A DNA stretch of 64,000 nt, from contig NZ_CP055157.1 in the NCBI RefSeq assembly GCF_013367775.1, forward strand, positions 2,745,001 through 2,809,000, given 5' to 3'. Source of the DNA: Microbulbifer sp. YPW1. GTDB lineage: Bacteria > Pseudomonadota > Gammaproteobacteria > Pseudomonadales > Cellvibrionaceae. The notes beneath the pieces are model-generated. The model saw only the letters and a list, made by a program, of their open reading frames with translations, was not told the origin of the DNA and ran no database searches. Position 1 is the first letter of the stretch. Every line of letters starts with the position of its first letter. Below are positions 9,065-17,962 of the stretch, one piece after another. The translations under genes were made by a program, and so were the position numbers.

Positions 9065-9355
9065 TTAGTGGGCGTAGGTCAGGCAGTTGACCGAGTCGCC
9101 ACTGTAGCCAAGCTCGATCTGGTCGGCGCTGCATTCGAAATCCTGATTGTGATTACAGCCGGTGACCTTGCAGGCCCCGACCCCGGCAACACGCTCACGT
9201 TTGGTGTGCTCGTGGTTGCTGAAAAAGGTATCGCAATCCGGATCCTCGCCATCGCCAATGGTGATCGCGCGGGCGTGACAGGCGGAATCGGTATTGTAGG
9301 CGCACTCGGTGGCGGCACAGCGGCTCACTTCTGGCATGTCAGTAGCTATGATCAT
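9065..9355 (-). CDS. DUF1540 domain protein with two cysteine-rich repeats
   Basis: A 96-residue protein with two copies of the DUF1540 pattern: SRCAATECAYNTDSACHA...ITIG and GACKVTGCNHNQDFECSA...IELG. Each copy has three closely spaced cysteines, and a further cysteine follows each (PDCDTFF, VNCLTYAH). The cysteine and histidine spacing suggests metal binding. The family is uncharacterised. It reads away from the catalase gene, so the two share the region 9356-9604 and perhaps its regulation. Confidence 0.85.
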   Translation of the reverse strand: MIIATDMPEVSRCAATECAYNTDSACHARAITIGDGEDPDCDTFFSNHEHTKRERVAGVGACKVTGCNHNQDFECSADQIELGYSGDSVNCLTYAH

Positions 9356-9492
9356 GGCGCAATTCTCTTTTGATTATCATCGAAGGATCAAACTCCCGCA
9401 TTGAGCCTAGTAGAGGGGCCTGTTGTGTCAAATAAGTGGCGTCTAGATAGTCATATGTCAATGAAGCCGGTTTGGCGGAATAATCATCACTC

Positions 9493-9506
9493 TTGATCTG
9501 GATCAA
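9493..9506. promoter_or_regulatory. FNR/ANR-type box upstream of catalase
   Basis: TTGAT-CTGG-ATCAA is a perfect match to the FNR/ANR consensus TTGAT-N4-ATCAA. Its centre is about 105 bases before the catalase ATG and about 145 bases before the DUF1540 start. Oxygen-responsive control of one or both genes is inferred from the match. Confidence 0.65.
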
Positions 9507-9604
9507 TCGTCACTTTCTGCGGGGGAGAAGAATCGCGGCTCGCTCTGACTCGCTGCCAAGTTTTGTTACTGATACTGGCGGGTCTATGGAAAGAGGTATC
9601 CGCC

Positions 9605-11047
9605 ATGAGCAGCACCAAACTGACCACTTCCGCCGGCGCGCCGATTGCCGACGACAACAACAGTATTTCTGCTGGTGAGAGGGGGCCGCTGACATTCGAT
9701 AATTTCCGGATGTTTGAGAAACTGGCGCACTTCAACCGCGAGCGGATTCCCGAACGTGTGGTGCACGCGCGTGGTACCGGTGCCTACGGCACCTTCCGCC
9801 TGAGTAAAGACCTCAGCAACTGGACCATTGCCGACTTCCTGCAGCAAGCGGGGACGGACACCGAAGTTTTCGTGCGCTTTTCTACGGTGGGTGGTGGTCA
9901 GGACTCCAGCGACTATGCGCGGGATCCCCGCGGCTTCGCCATCAAGTTCTATACCAGGGAGGGTAACTTCGATCTGGTGGGCAATAACACACCCGTGTTC
10001 TTCCTGAATGATCCATCCAAGTTCCCGGATTTTATTCACTCGCAGAAGAAGAACCCGCGCACCAATGTGCCGGACCCGGTGGCGAGCTTTGAATACTGGG
10101 CGAATCATCCGCAATCACTGCACCAGATGACCATCCTGATGTCCGACCGCGGGATTCCCCTCAGTTATCGGCATATGCATGGGTTTGGTTCGCACACATT
10201 CAGTTTCTGGAACAAAGAGGGTGAGCGCTTCTGGGTGAAGTGGCACCTGAAAACCCAGCAGGGGATCAAAAATGTGCGCAGCGAGGATGCGGTACATTAC
10301 CCGGCCTTCGGTGCCCAGCAGGATCTGGTGGAATCCATCGATGCTGGTGATTATCCAAAATGGAAAGTGCAACTGCAGTTACTCTCCGAGGAGCAGGCAA
10401 GAAACCTGTCGGTAAACCCGTTCGACCTCACCAAGGTGTGGCCGCACGATGAAGCGCCGCTGGTGGATATCGGGATGCTGGAGTTGAGCCGCAATGTGGA
10501 AAACTATTTTGCCGAGACGGAGCAGGCCGCGTTTGCCCCCAGCAATCTGGTGCCGGGTATCGGCGGATCTCCGGATAAGATGCTGCAGGCGAGACTGTTT
10601 GCCTATCAGGATGCACACCGCTATCGCGTGGGTGCCAACGTGAACAGTATTCTGGTAAACGCGCCCAAGTGTCCGGTGAACCACTACCAGCGCGACGGTG
10701 CCTTTGCCGTCAATCAGGGCAGTGAGGTGCCCTTTTTCCCCAACGACCGTGTCAATCAGGGCGCACCGGTACCCGTGCCGTCCGTAGCCGAGCCACCCAT
10801 GCCCCTTGAACGGGATGCCTGGGTGAAACCTCACAGCCAGGACAAACAGGATTATTACTCCCAGGCCGGAGCCCTGTTCCGTCTGATGCGTGACGACCAG
10901 AAGCAACAGCTTGTGGATAACATTGCCGTCGGTTTGTGTCAGGCCAGCGCGTCGATCCAGCAACGCATGCTGGTGCAGTTTGGCAAGGCGGATGCCCGGT
11001 ACGCGGAGATGGTAAAAGCGGCTCTGGATTCTGCACTGGAATCTTGA
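9605..11047 (+). CDS. Monofunctional haem catalase (small-subunit clade)
   Basis: Breaks down hydrogen peroxide to water and oxygen; probably a cytosolic tetramer. 480 residues, the small-subunit size. Distal histidine H54 (RVVHARGTGAYG) and asparagine N127 (DLVGNNTPVFF) are present, as is the proximal haem-tyrosine motif RLFAYQDAHRYRVG. SLHQMTILMSDRGIP and HGFGSHTFSFWN are also typical. I start at 9605 (MSSTKLTT), which has GAGG eight bases upstream; an in-frame ATG at 9563 lacks one. An FNR/ANR-type box lies upstream. Confidence 0.95.
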   Translation: MSSTKLTTSAGAPIADDNNSISAGERGPLTFDNFRMFEKLAHFNRERIPERVVHARGTGAYGTFRLSKDLSNWTIADFLQQAGTDTEVFVRFSTVGGGQDSSDYARDPRGFAIKFYTREGNFDLVGNNTPVFFLNDPSKFPDFIHSQKKNPRTNVPDPVASFEYWANHPQSLHQMTILMSDRGIPLSYRHMHGFGSHTFSFWNKEGERFWVKWHLKTQQGIKNVRSEDAVHYPAFGAQQDLVESIDAGDYPKWKVQLQLLSEEQARNLSVNPFDLTKVWPHDEAPLVDIGMLELSRNVENYFAETEQAAFAPSNLVPGIGGSPDKMLQARLFAYQDAHRYRVGANVNSILVNAPKCPVNHYQRDGAFAVNQGSEVPFFPNDRVNQGAPVPVPSVAEPPMPLERDAWVKPHSQDKQDYYSQAGALFRLMRDDQKQQLVDNIAVGLCQASASIQQRMLVQFGKADARYAEMVKAALDSALES

Positions 11048-11237
11048 GCCTGGGGACAACCTTGCATTGCCTGATTGATTTCTGGCTCTCAGCGAGAGCG
11101 GCAAGGTAACCCGTCGCTCATTTTCGTTTCTGCATCCATTCACCAACAATCGCTCGACTATTCGCTAATTGCCCTACGGCTTCTCCTTCAGGTATACAGG
11201 GAATTGAATTGTCCCGTCCTGCTGCTGCGAGAAGACC

Positions 11238-14200
11238 ATGATCGGCAAGCCACTGTTGCTATTTTTTGCCCTGTTATACGTGGCACTGCTGTTTGTGGTG
11301 GCGTGGCGGGCAGACCAGCGTAAGCAGTGGATCCAACGTTTCCGCCCGATCATTTATGGGCTCACCCTGGCCGTATATTGCAGCTCGTGGACATTCTTTG
11401 GTGCCGTTGGGCAGGCGGTCAGTGACACCTGGAGTTACCTGCCTATATACCTTGGCCCCATCCTGTTATTCGTGTTTGCGGGCGGTTTCCTGCGCAAGCT
11501 GATGCAGGTCGGGGAGCGTCAGAAAGTTACCTCTATCGCTGACTTTATCGGGTCGCGCTATGGCAAGAGCCGCGGGCTGTCGGCGCTGGTGACACTGCTG
11601 GCTATTGTCGGCAGCCTGCCCTATATCGCCCTGCAGTTGCGTGCGGTGACCATGGGCTGGCAGGCCATCGGCGGCAGCGGCGAGGGCGATACCTTCGTCA
11701 ACCTGGATACCGCGCTGGCCACCGCGCTGCTGATGGGGCTGTTTGCGATCCTGTTTGGCACGCGACACCTGGAAGGGCGCGAGCGCAACCTGGGGGTAGT
11801 GGTGGCGATTGCGATGGAATCCCTGGTGAAACTACTGGCGTTCGCCGCGGTGGCGGTGTTCGCGCTTTGGCTGCTGGTATCCGGTGGCAGCGGTATGGAG
11901 TTACCCCGTAGCGAGTGGACCCTGGATTTCCAGGGACTGGTTCCGGACGTCAATTTTGTCACCCAGACCCTGCTGGCGATGGCGGCGATCATCTGCCTGC
12001 CGCGGCAATTCCATATGGCCGTGGTGGAATACCGCAACCCGGACGACCTGCATACCGCGCGCTGGCTGTTACCCGCTTACCTCATACTGTTCTCTGTCCT
12101 GATTCTGCCGATTGCACTGGTCGGGCAACCGCTGGTGGCGGCCGGGCTCAGTGATCCCGACACCCTGGTATTGACCCTGCCGCTGCAGGGCGGCGAGAAC
12201 GCACTGACCATGCTGGCTTATATCGGTGGTTTTTCCGCCGCGACCGGGATGGTGATCGTCGCCGCGGTAACCCTGGCGGTGATGGTTTCCAATGAGCTGG
12301 TGGCACCGGTATGGCTCTACCTGAGCCGGTATACCCGGTTGACCGCAGTCTCGCTGGGCAGGCACCTGCGGCTGATCCGCCGCGTGAGTATCCTGCTGTT
12401 GATGCTGTTGAGCTGGGGGATGCACCGGGCCATAACCGGGATGGAGGCACTTGCGTCCATTGGCCTGTTGTCGTTTGCTGCGGCGGCGCAACTGGCGCCG
12501 GCTTTAATTGCTGCGCTCTACTGGCCCAGGGCCCACAGGCGCGGTATCTGGGCGGGGCTGATTGCGGGGTACGGGCTGTGGTTGTACAGCCTGGTGTTAC
12601 CGGCAACTTTCCCCGATGCACTTTTGTTGCAGCAGGGAGCCTTCGGGCTGGACTGGTTGCGACCGCAGCAGCTGTTCGGGCTTTCCGGCCTGGACTCCCT
12701 CAGCCACGGGGTTTTCTGGAGCCTGCTGTTCAATGTGGTTTTGCTGATCGGGGTATCGTTTTTCTGCCGCCAGAGCGCGGGGGATATTCGCCAGGCCATA
12801 GCTTTCGTCATCCCGGAGCACAGTGACGAACCGGTGCCGGATATGGTGCCCACCAGTATCCGTATGGGACAGCTGCACAGCCTGCTGCAGCCGTTTGTGG
12901 GGCGCGACCGGCTGGAGGAAATCTGGAACGGGTTCGAGCAGCGCAGCCAGCAGCGCCTGTTGCCCGACGACGCTGCACCGCGTTTTGTGATTGGCGAGGC
13001 GGAACGCACCCTGGCGGGGATCGTCGGTTCCGCGGCGGCGCACCAGGTGATGGGACTGCTGCACAGTAACCGGCCGCTGAAGCTTGAGGATATTGCGCGG
13101 TTGGTGGACAGCACCTCGGAGCGCTTGCGTTTCAGTCAGGAACTGCTGCAGACCACCGTGGAAACCATCAGCCAGGGTATCAGCGTGGTGGATGCCGAGC
13201 TGCGCCTGGTGGCCTGGAACCGCCAGTACCTGGAGCTGTTCAATTATCCCGAGCGACTGCTGTACATCGGTTGTCCGGTGGCGAATCTCTACCGGCACAA
13301 TGCCGAGCGCGGCCTGTACGGAGACAGTGACGATCCGCAGGTTCTGGAAGCGCACGTGCAGCGGCGACTGGATCTGTTGCGCCACGGCAGCGCGCACCGG
13401 TTCGAGCGACGGCTACCCTCCGGCGCGATCGTTGAGGTGCGCGGTACACCCATGCCCGGCGGTGGCTTTGTCACCACGTTTACCGATATCAGCGAGTACC
13501 GCGCGGCGGTGGACGCACTGGAGGAAAACCGGCGCAGCCTGGAAGACCGTGTGCAGCAGCGCACTGCGGAATTATCAGATAGCAACCGGGCGCTTCAGCA
13601 GGAAAACCGTCGTCGCGCCGAGGCGGAAGTGAAAATCCGCGAACTGCACGCGGCCAAGACCCGGTTTCTCGCCCACACCAGCCACGATCTGCTGCAACCA
13701 ATTAATGCCGCGCGCTTGTTTATCGCCTCCCTGCAGCAAAAAGCCGCGGCCGGCAGCTGGCGCGAGATGGGGGACGACATTCACTATATCGACAGTGCGC
13801 TCACTTCCGCCGAACAATTAATTGGCGCTCTGCGGGAAATCAGTCGACTGGACGCGGGCAGCCTGACCCCCAAACGCGCCAGCTTTCCTTTGCGTGAGTT
13901 GCTGGACGGACTCAACGCGGAATTCTCAGCGCTGGCCAGCGAGCGCGGACTCTCCCTGCGCTATGTACCCACCGATGCCTGGGTCTATTCAGACCGCCAC
14001 CTGTTGCGGCGGATTTTGCAAAACTTTCTCAGCAATGCGCTGCACTACACCGCCCGTGGACGGGTGTTGCTGGGAGTGCGTCGGCGCACTGACACCACGA
14101 TTGAAGGGGAAGCCTGCAAGGTGCTGGAAATCCAGGTATGGGACACCGGGCCGGGCATCGCTGCTGACGCTCGCGAGCAGATTTTCGATGAGTTTGTGCG

Positions 14201-14783
14201 TCTCGGCAGCAGTGAGCGCAGTGCCGATAAAGGATTGGGGCTCGGTCTGGCGATTGCGCGTCGCAGCGCGGACCTGCTGGGGCACCGTCTGGGCCTGGAA
14301 TCTATCCCCGGGCGCGGTTCCATGTTCAGTATCCGTGTGCCCGTGGGTGAGGTACAGGCTGCGCGAATTGAGAAACCCAGTGCTGGCGGTACCGCGAGCC
14401 TGGCGTCGGCGGCGGTGTTGTGTATCGACAACGAGCGACAGATTCTGCGCGGTATGGAAAGCCTGCTGACGGGCTGGGGGTGTCGTGTGGTCACCGCGGT
14501 GTCGCTGGATGAGGCGCTGGCGCGCTGGCAGTTTTCCACACCGCCGGAAGTTGTGATTGTTGACTATCACCTGGACCACAAGGCGACCGGGATCGATGCG
14601 CTGGAGGCGCTGTGTGCGCACTGGCAGTTGGCACTGCCGGGCATACTGATCAGCGCGGATACCTCGGAAGCGGTGCGCAACAGTGCTTCAGAGCGGGGCT
14701 ATTTTTACCTGGCCAAACCGGTGAAACCGGCAGCGCTGCGCAACCTGATACGGCGACTGGTGCGCAGCGGACAGGTCAATTGA
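11238..14783 (+). CDS. crbS: CrbS-type hybrid sensor kinase with SLC5 (sodium/solute symporter) sensor domain
   Basis: Inner-membrane hybrid histidine kinase of 1181 residues. Residues 1 to about 520 form an SLC5/PutP-like domain with about 13 membrane segments. Then come a PAS domain (about 635-750), a coiled coil (about 755-805), HisKA with H816 in HTSHDLLQP, HATPase (N-box LQNFLSNALHY; G boxes DTGPGI and GLGLGLAIA), and a C-terminal receiver (about 1060-1175) with phospho-acceptor D1109 in IVDYHLD. The known family of this architecture, CrbS, works with the LuxR-type regulator CrbR to switch on acetyl-CoA synthetase for acetate use. Here crbR is encoded convergently with an 8-bp overlap and acs is next, which strongly supports the assignment. 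Confidence 0.9.
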   Translation: MIGKPLLLFFALLYVALLFVVAWRADQRKQWIQRFRPIIYGLTLAVYCSSWTFFGAVGQAVSDTWSYLPIYLGPILLFVFAGGFLRKLMQVGERQKVTSIADFIGSRYGKSRGLSALVTLLAIVGSLPYIALQLRAVTMGWQAIGGSGEGDTFVNLDTALATALLMGLFAILFGTRHLEGRERNLGVVVAIAMESLVKLLAFAAVAVFALWLLVSGGSGMELPRSEWTLDFQGLVPDVNFVTQTLLAMAAIICLPRQFHMAVVEYRNPDDLHTARWLLPAYLILFSVLILPIALVGQPLVAAGLSDPDTLVLTLPLQGGENALTMLAYIGGFSAATGMVIVAAVTLAVMVSNELVAPVWLYLSRYTRLTAVSLGRHLRLIRRVSILLLMLLSWGMHRAITGMEALASIGLLSFAAAAQLAPALIAALYWPRAHRRGIWAGLIAGYGLWLYSLVLPATFPDALLLQQGAFGLDWLRPQQLFGLSGLDSLSHGVFWSLLFNVVLLIGVSFFCRQSAGDIRQAIAFVIPEHSDEPVPDMVPTSIRMGQLHSLLQPFVGRDRLEEIWNGFEQRSQQRLLPDDAAPRFVIGEAERTLAGIVGSAAAHQVMGLLHSNRPLKLEDIARLVDSTSERLRFSQELLQTTVETISQGISVVDAELRLVAWNRQYLELFNYPERLLYIGCPVANLYRHNAERGLYGDSDDPQVLEAHVQRRLDLLRHGSAHRFERRLPSGAIVEVRGTPMPGGGFVTTFTDISEYRAAVDALEENRRSLEDRVQQRTAELSDSNRALQQENRRRAEAEVKIRELHAAKTRFLAHTSHDLLQPINAARLFIASLQQKAAAGSWREMGDDIHYIDSALTSAEQLIGALREISRLDAGSLTPKRASFPLRELLDGLNAEFSALASERGLSLRYVPTDAWVYSDRHLLRRILQNFLSNALHYTARGRVLLGVRRRTDTTIEGEACKVLEIQVWDTGPGIAADAREQIFDEFVRLGSSERSADKGLGLGLAIARRSADLLGHRLGLESIPGRGSMFSIRVPVGEVQAARIEKPSAGGTASLASAAVLCIDNERQILRGMESLLTGWGCRVVTAVSLDEALARWQFSTPPEVVIVDYHLDHKATGIDALEALCAHWQLALPGILISADTSEAVRNSASERGYFYLAKPVKPAALRNLIRRLVRSGQVN

Positions 14784-15498
14784 CCGGTTTGGATTCCGGC
14801 CGCTGCGGCGGCGCAAACTGTCCTGGAGGCTCCACATCCAGACTGCCGAGGGCCAACACTGCCTGGGTGCGGGAATTGACGTTCAGCTTGCGAAACAGGG
14901 CGGTGAGGTGCGCCTTGACGGTCGCCTCGGTGACCTGCATTTCGTAGGCGATCTGTTTGTTCAGCAAGCCTTCCGCGAGCATGGTAGCCACGCGGAACTG
15001 CTGTGGGGTGAGGGTGGCGATAACATCTACCACTTCCGCATCATCGCCGCTGGTATGGCCGGCCTCATAGCGCTCTGCCACTGTCGGTGGCAGCCAGATT
15101 TCGCCCTCGAGACTCTGCTGCAGTGCATCGGCGATCTGTTCTACCGGGGCCGATTTGGGCAGGAAACCACAGGCGCCGTAGTCGATAGCACGGCACATGA
15201 TTTCCGGCTTTTCATTGGCGGATACCACCATCACCGGCAGCTGTGGATACTGGCCATTGAGGAAAATCAGCCCGCTGAAACCGTGGGCACCGGGCATGTG
15301 CAGGTCGAGCAATAACAGGTCGCAGTCCGGGTGTTCGGCCACACACTGCTGCAGGCTCTGCATGTCGCAGGCCTCGAAGATGGTGGCGCCGGGAAAGTGC
15401 TGCTGGATGGACTGCCGCAGGGCGCCGCGGAACAGCGGATGATCGTCGGCAATGATGAACTGCCGTGCAGCCTGTCCGCTACTGGTGTGAGAATTCAT
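14776..15498 (-). CDS. crbR: CrbR-type LuxR-family response regulator
   Basis: Two-component transcription factor of 240 residues. The receiver domain (about 12-130) has the acidic pair ADDH, phospho-acceptor D65 in LLLLDLHMPG and lysine in FLPKSAP. The LuxR/FixJ helix-turn-helix (about 163-220) contains LTPQQFRVATMLAEG and NKQIAYEMQVTEATVKAHL. A proline-rich tail follows. It is encoded tail to tail with the hybrid kinase and upstream of acs on the same strand, the CrbS/CrbR arrangement. Predicted role: activate acs and probably the divergent porin-symporter genes in response to acetate. The start has GAAGGGA upstream. Confidence 0.9.
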   Translation of the reverse strand: MNSHTSSGQAARQFIIADDHPLFRGALRQSIQQHFPGATIFEACDMQSLQQCVAEHPDCDLLLLDLHMPGAHGFSGLIFLNGQYPQLPVMVVSANEKPEIMCRAIDYGACGFLPKSAPVEQIADALQQSLEGEIWLPPTVAERYEAGHTSGDDAEVVDVIATLTPQQFRVATMLAEGLLNKQIAYEMQVTEATVKAHLTALFRKLNVNSRTQAVLALGSLDVEPPGQFAPPQRPESKPVN

Positions 15499-15744
15499 CG
15501 CTATACATCCCTTCTTTCGTGGGACCTTTCCCGGTTACCTGGATCCAGTCTAATCGAATCAGTTTACTGGGAAAGTCGCCGCGCTTCCTGTCGAGATTTT
15601 TTATTGATACCGGGGTACATCCTGTTTCGCCGGTTGGGATTATTATTTTTATGGGTTGCTCTGTGCTGGATGCGCTGGAAAAGACGTGCTGAAAGGTTCT
15701 GCGGGTCGGGAACGTTTGCACGTTGCCCAACCCGCGCTTGGCTA

Positions 15745-17703
15745 TCAGGCCAGTGTCGCCGCCGCGCGATTGGCTACCAGGTCTTCCACCACACCCGGGT
15801 CGGCCAGGGTGGAAGTGTCTCCCAGCTGGTCACACTCATCGGCGGCCACCTTGCGCAGGATTCGACGCATGATCTTGCCGGAGCGGGTCTTCGGCAGGCC
15901 CGGCGCCCACTGGATGACATCCGGTGTGGCGATGGGGCCAATCTCGCTGCGCAGCCAGTTGCGCAGTGTGGTATGCATGGCTTCGCTGGGCTCGATACCG
16001 CTGTTGAGGGTGACGTAGACGTAGATTCCCTGGCCCTTGATGTCGTGTGGATAACCCACCACCGCGGCTTCGGCGACGGCCTCGTGGGCCACCAGCGCGC
16101 TCTCCAGCTCAGCGGTGCCCATGCGGTGACCGGATACGTTGAGTACATCGTCAACCCGCCCGGTGATCCAGTAGTAGCCGTCTTCGTCGCGACGTGCACC
16201 GTCGCCGGTGAAGTACATGTTGTCGAAGGTGCTGAAGTAGGTGTCGACAAAGCGCTGGTGATCGCCGAACACGGTGCGCATCTGTCCCGGCCAGCTGCCC
16301 AGTAACACCAGGTTGCCCTCGGTGGCGCCTTCGAGAATATTGCCCTCATTGTCCACCAGCGCCGGTTGAACGCCGAAGAAGGGGCGGGTGGCGGAGCCGG
16401 GTTTCAGTGCCGTGGCACCGGGCAGCGGCGTGAGCATGGCGGCCCCGGTTTCCGTTTGCCACCAGGTATCCACAATCGGGCACTGGCCGCGCCCGAAGGT
16501 ACGGTGATACCACTTCCACGCCTCGGGGTTGATCGGCTCCCCCACGGTGCCCAGCAGACGCAGGCTTTTCAGGTCGGCACCTGCCACCGGCTTGTCGCCC
16601 TCGGCCATCAATGCGCGGATCGCAGTCGGGGCGATATACAGAATATTGATCTGGTGATCGTCGATGATCTGCGATACCCGGGTGACGTCGGGGTAGTGGG
16701 GCACGCCCTCGTACATCACGGTGGTAGCGCCGTTGGCCAGTGGGCCGTAAATGATATAGCTGTGGCCGGTGATCCAGCCAATGTCCGCTGCACACCAGTA
16801 ACGTTCGCCGCGGCGATAATCGAATACGTACTCGTGGGTGATGGAGGCATAGGTGATATAGCCACCGTTGGTGTGCAGGACGCCCTTGGGCTTACCGGTA
16901 GAGCCGGAGGTATAGAGGATAAACAGCGGATCTTCCGCATCCATCACTTCTGCGGGGCAGTCGTCACTCTGTGCCTCCACCAGTTCGGCGTAGTCGCGAT
17001 CAACCGCAGGGTTCCAGTCGGACGCATCGTCGGTGTAATTGACCACCACCACGTTTTCCACAGTGGTTTCTTCACACAGGGCCACTGCCCGGTCCACATT
17101 CTGTTTCAGCGGTACCGAGCGGCCGCCGCGACGGCCCGCGTTGGCGGTAATCAGGGTGCGGGATTTACCGTCGTCCATACGCCCGGCCAGGGCCTCCGGA
17201 GAAAACCCGGCGAATACCACCGAGTGCACGGCGCCGATCCGTGCGCAGGCGAGCATCGCCACCGCGGCCTCGGGGATCATCGGCATGTAGATGGTCACCA
17301 CATCGCCTTTCTGTACCCCGAGCCTTTTCAGGCCGTTGGCAAAACGGCATACATCCCGGTGCAGTTCGCGGTAGCTGATCTCGCGGGAAGTGCCAGGTTC
17401 ATCTCCCACCCACAGGATGGCGGTAGTGTCGCCGTGCTCCGCCAGATGGCGGTCGAGACAGTTGGCGGCCACGTTCAGTTTGCCATTGGCAAACCAGCGG
17501 ATGTGCAGGTCGTCTTTGGCGAAAGACACATCTTTTACCTGACTGAAAGGCTTGATCCAGTCGATGCGCTGTGCCTGCTCGCGCCAGAAACCGTCGTTAT
17601 CTTCAATGGAGCGATTGTAAAGCTCGAAATAGCGCGTTTCGTCCAACAGGGTATTGGCGGCGTAGGCGTTGGGTACGGGGTAGGTTTCACTTGTACTGGT
17701 CAC
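15745..17703 (-). CDS. acs: Acetyl-CoA synthetase
   Basis: Activates acetate to acetyl-CoA through acetyl-AMP in the cytosol. 652 residues, the normal length. Adenylate-forming motifs: [49 protein letters not shown] and the hinge [10 protein letters not shown]. The C-terminal [11 protein letters not shown] holds K610, the lysine acetylated in protein-lysine-acetylation control of Acs. The start is GTG at 17703 with AGAGGG upstream; no in-frame ATG lies nearby. It is transcribed away from the DcaP-like porin gene, with a perfect 13-bp inverted repeat in the shared region. Expected to be under CrbS/CrbR control. Confidence 0.97.
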   Translation of the reverse strand: MTSTSETYPVPNAYAANTLLDETRYFELYNRSIEDNDGFWREQAQRIDWIKPFSQVKDVSFAKDDLHIRWFANGKLNVAANCLDRHLAEHGDTTAILWVGDEPGTSREISYRELHRDVCRFANGLKRLGVQKGDVVTIYMPMIPEAAVAMLACARIGAVHSVVFAGFSPEALAGRMDDGKSRTLITANAGRRGGRSVPLKQNVDRAVALCEETTVENVVVVNYTDDASDWNPAVDRDYAELVEAQSDDCPAEVMDAEDPLFILYTSGSTGKPKGVLHTNGGYITYASITHEYVFDYRRGERYWCAADIGWITGHSYIIYGPLANGATTVMYEGVPHYPDVTRVSQIIDDHQINILYIAPTAIRALMAEGDKPVAGADLKSLRLLGTVGEPINPEAWKWYHRTFGRGQCPIVDTWWQTETGAAMLTPLPGATALKPGSATRPFFGVQPALVDNEGNILEGATEGNLVLLGSWPGQMRTVFGDHQRFVDTYFSTFDNMYFTGDGARRDEDGYYWITGRVDDVLNVSGHRMGTAELESALVAHEAVAEAAVVGYPHDIKGQGIYVYVTLNSGIEPSEAMHTTLRNWLRSEIGPIATPDVIQWAPGLPKTRSGKIMRRILRKVAADECDQLGDTSTLADPGVVEDLVANRAAATLA

Positions 17704-17821
17704 GGACCGGCCCTCTTCATCGATGCTGTATTTATTGGTGTTTCGATTGTTGGGGGTATTTTGTCACCGCGCTTACAACAGCACGTATTAGACAAAAGTC
17801 GAAAGGCAGTGGCTGTGCGCG

Positions 17822-17838
17822 CCGGGTAATATTCCCGG
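17822..17838. promoter_or_regulatory. Second inverted repeat in the acs upstream region
   Basis: CCGGG-TAATATT-CCCGG is a 5-bp inverted repeat with a 7-base spacer, next to the larger 13-bp repeat. It could be part of the acs control region, or chance. Confidence 0.3.
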
Positions 17839-17845
17839 GCATAGA

Positions 17846-17880
17846 CATTGGTCTAAATAAACCCCGAATTTAGACCAATG
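17846..17880. promoter_or_regulatory. Perfect 13-bp inverted repeat between acs and the porin gene, candidate CrbR operator
   Basis: CATTGGTCTAAAT (17846-17858) is exactly mirrored by ATTTAGACCAATG (17868-17880), with a 9-base spacer. The centre is about 160 bases before acs and 100 bases before the porin gene. Arm size, spacing and location suit a dimeric regulator acting on both divergent units. There is no U-tract, so it is not a terminator. Binding by CrbR is inference. Confidence 0.6.
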
Positions 17881-17962
17881 GTTAATACCCCGAATATCCA
17901 TGACGTTGTTTGCTAGGACCTGTGTTATCCCCAAATGGCAAACAACGGCAAGGACAATAGTG

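Noticed and set aside
15499..15744. Hydrophobic and basic reading (LFRRLGLLFLWVALCWMRWKRR) between crbR and acs
   Set aside because: It looks like a small membrane peptide, but it has no good start codon or ribosome site and the frame runs on far into the acs antisense strand.
16366..17829. 487-residue open frame on the plus strand
   Set aside because: Lies antisense to acs. It shows a Gly/His/Val-rich shadow composition and no domain.
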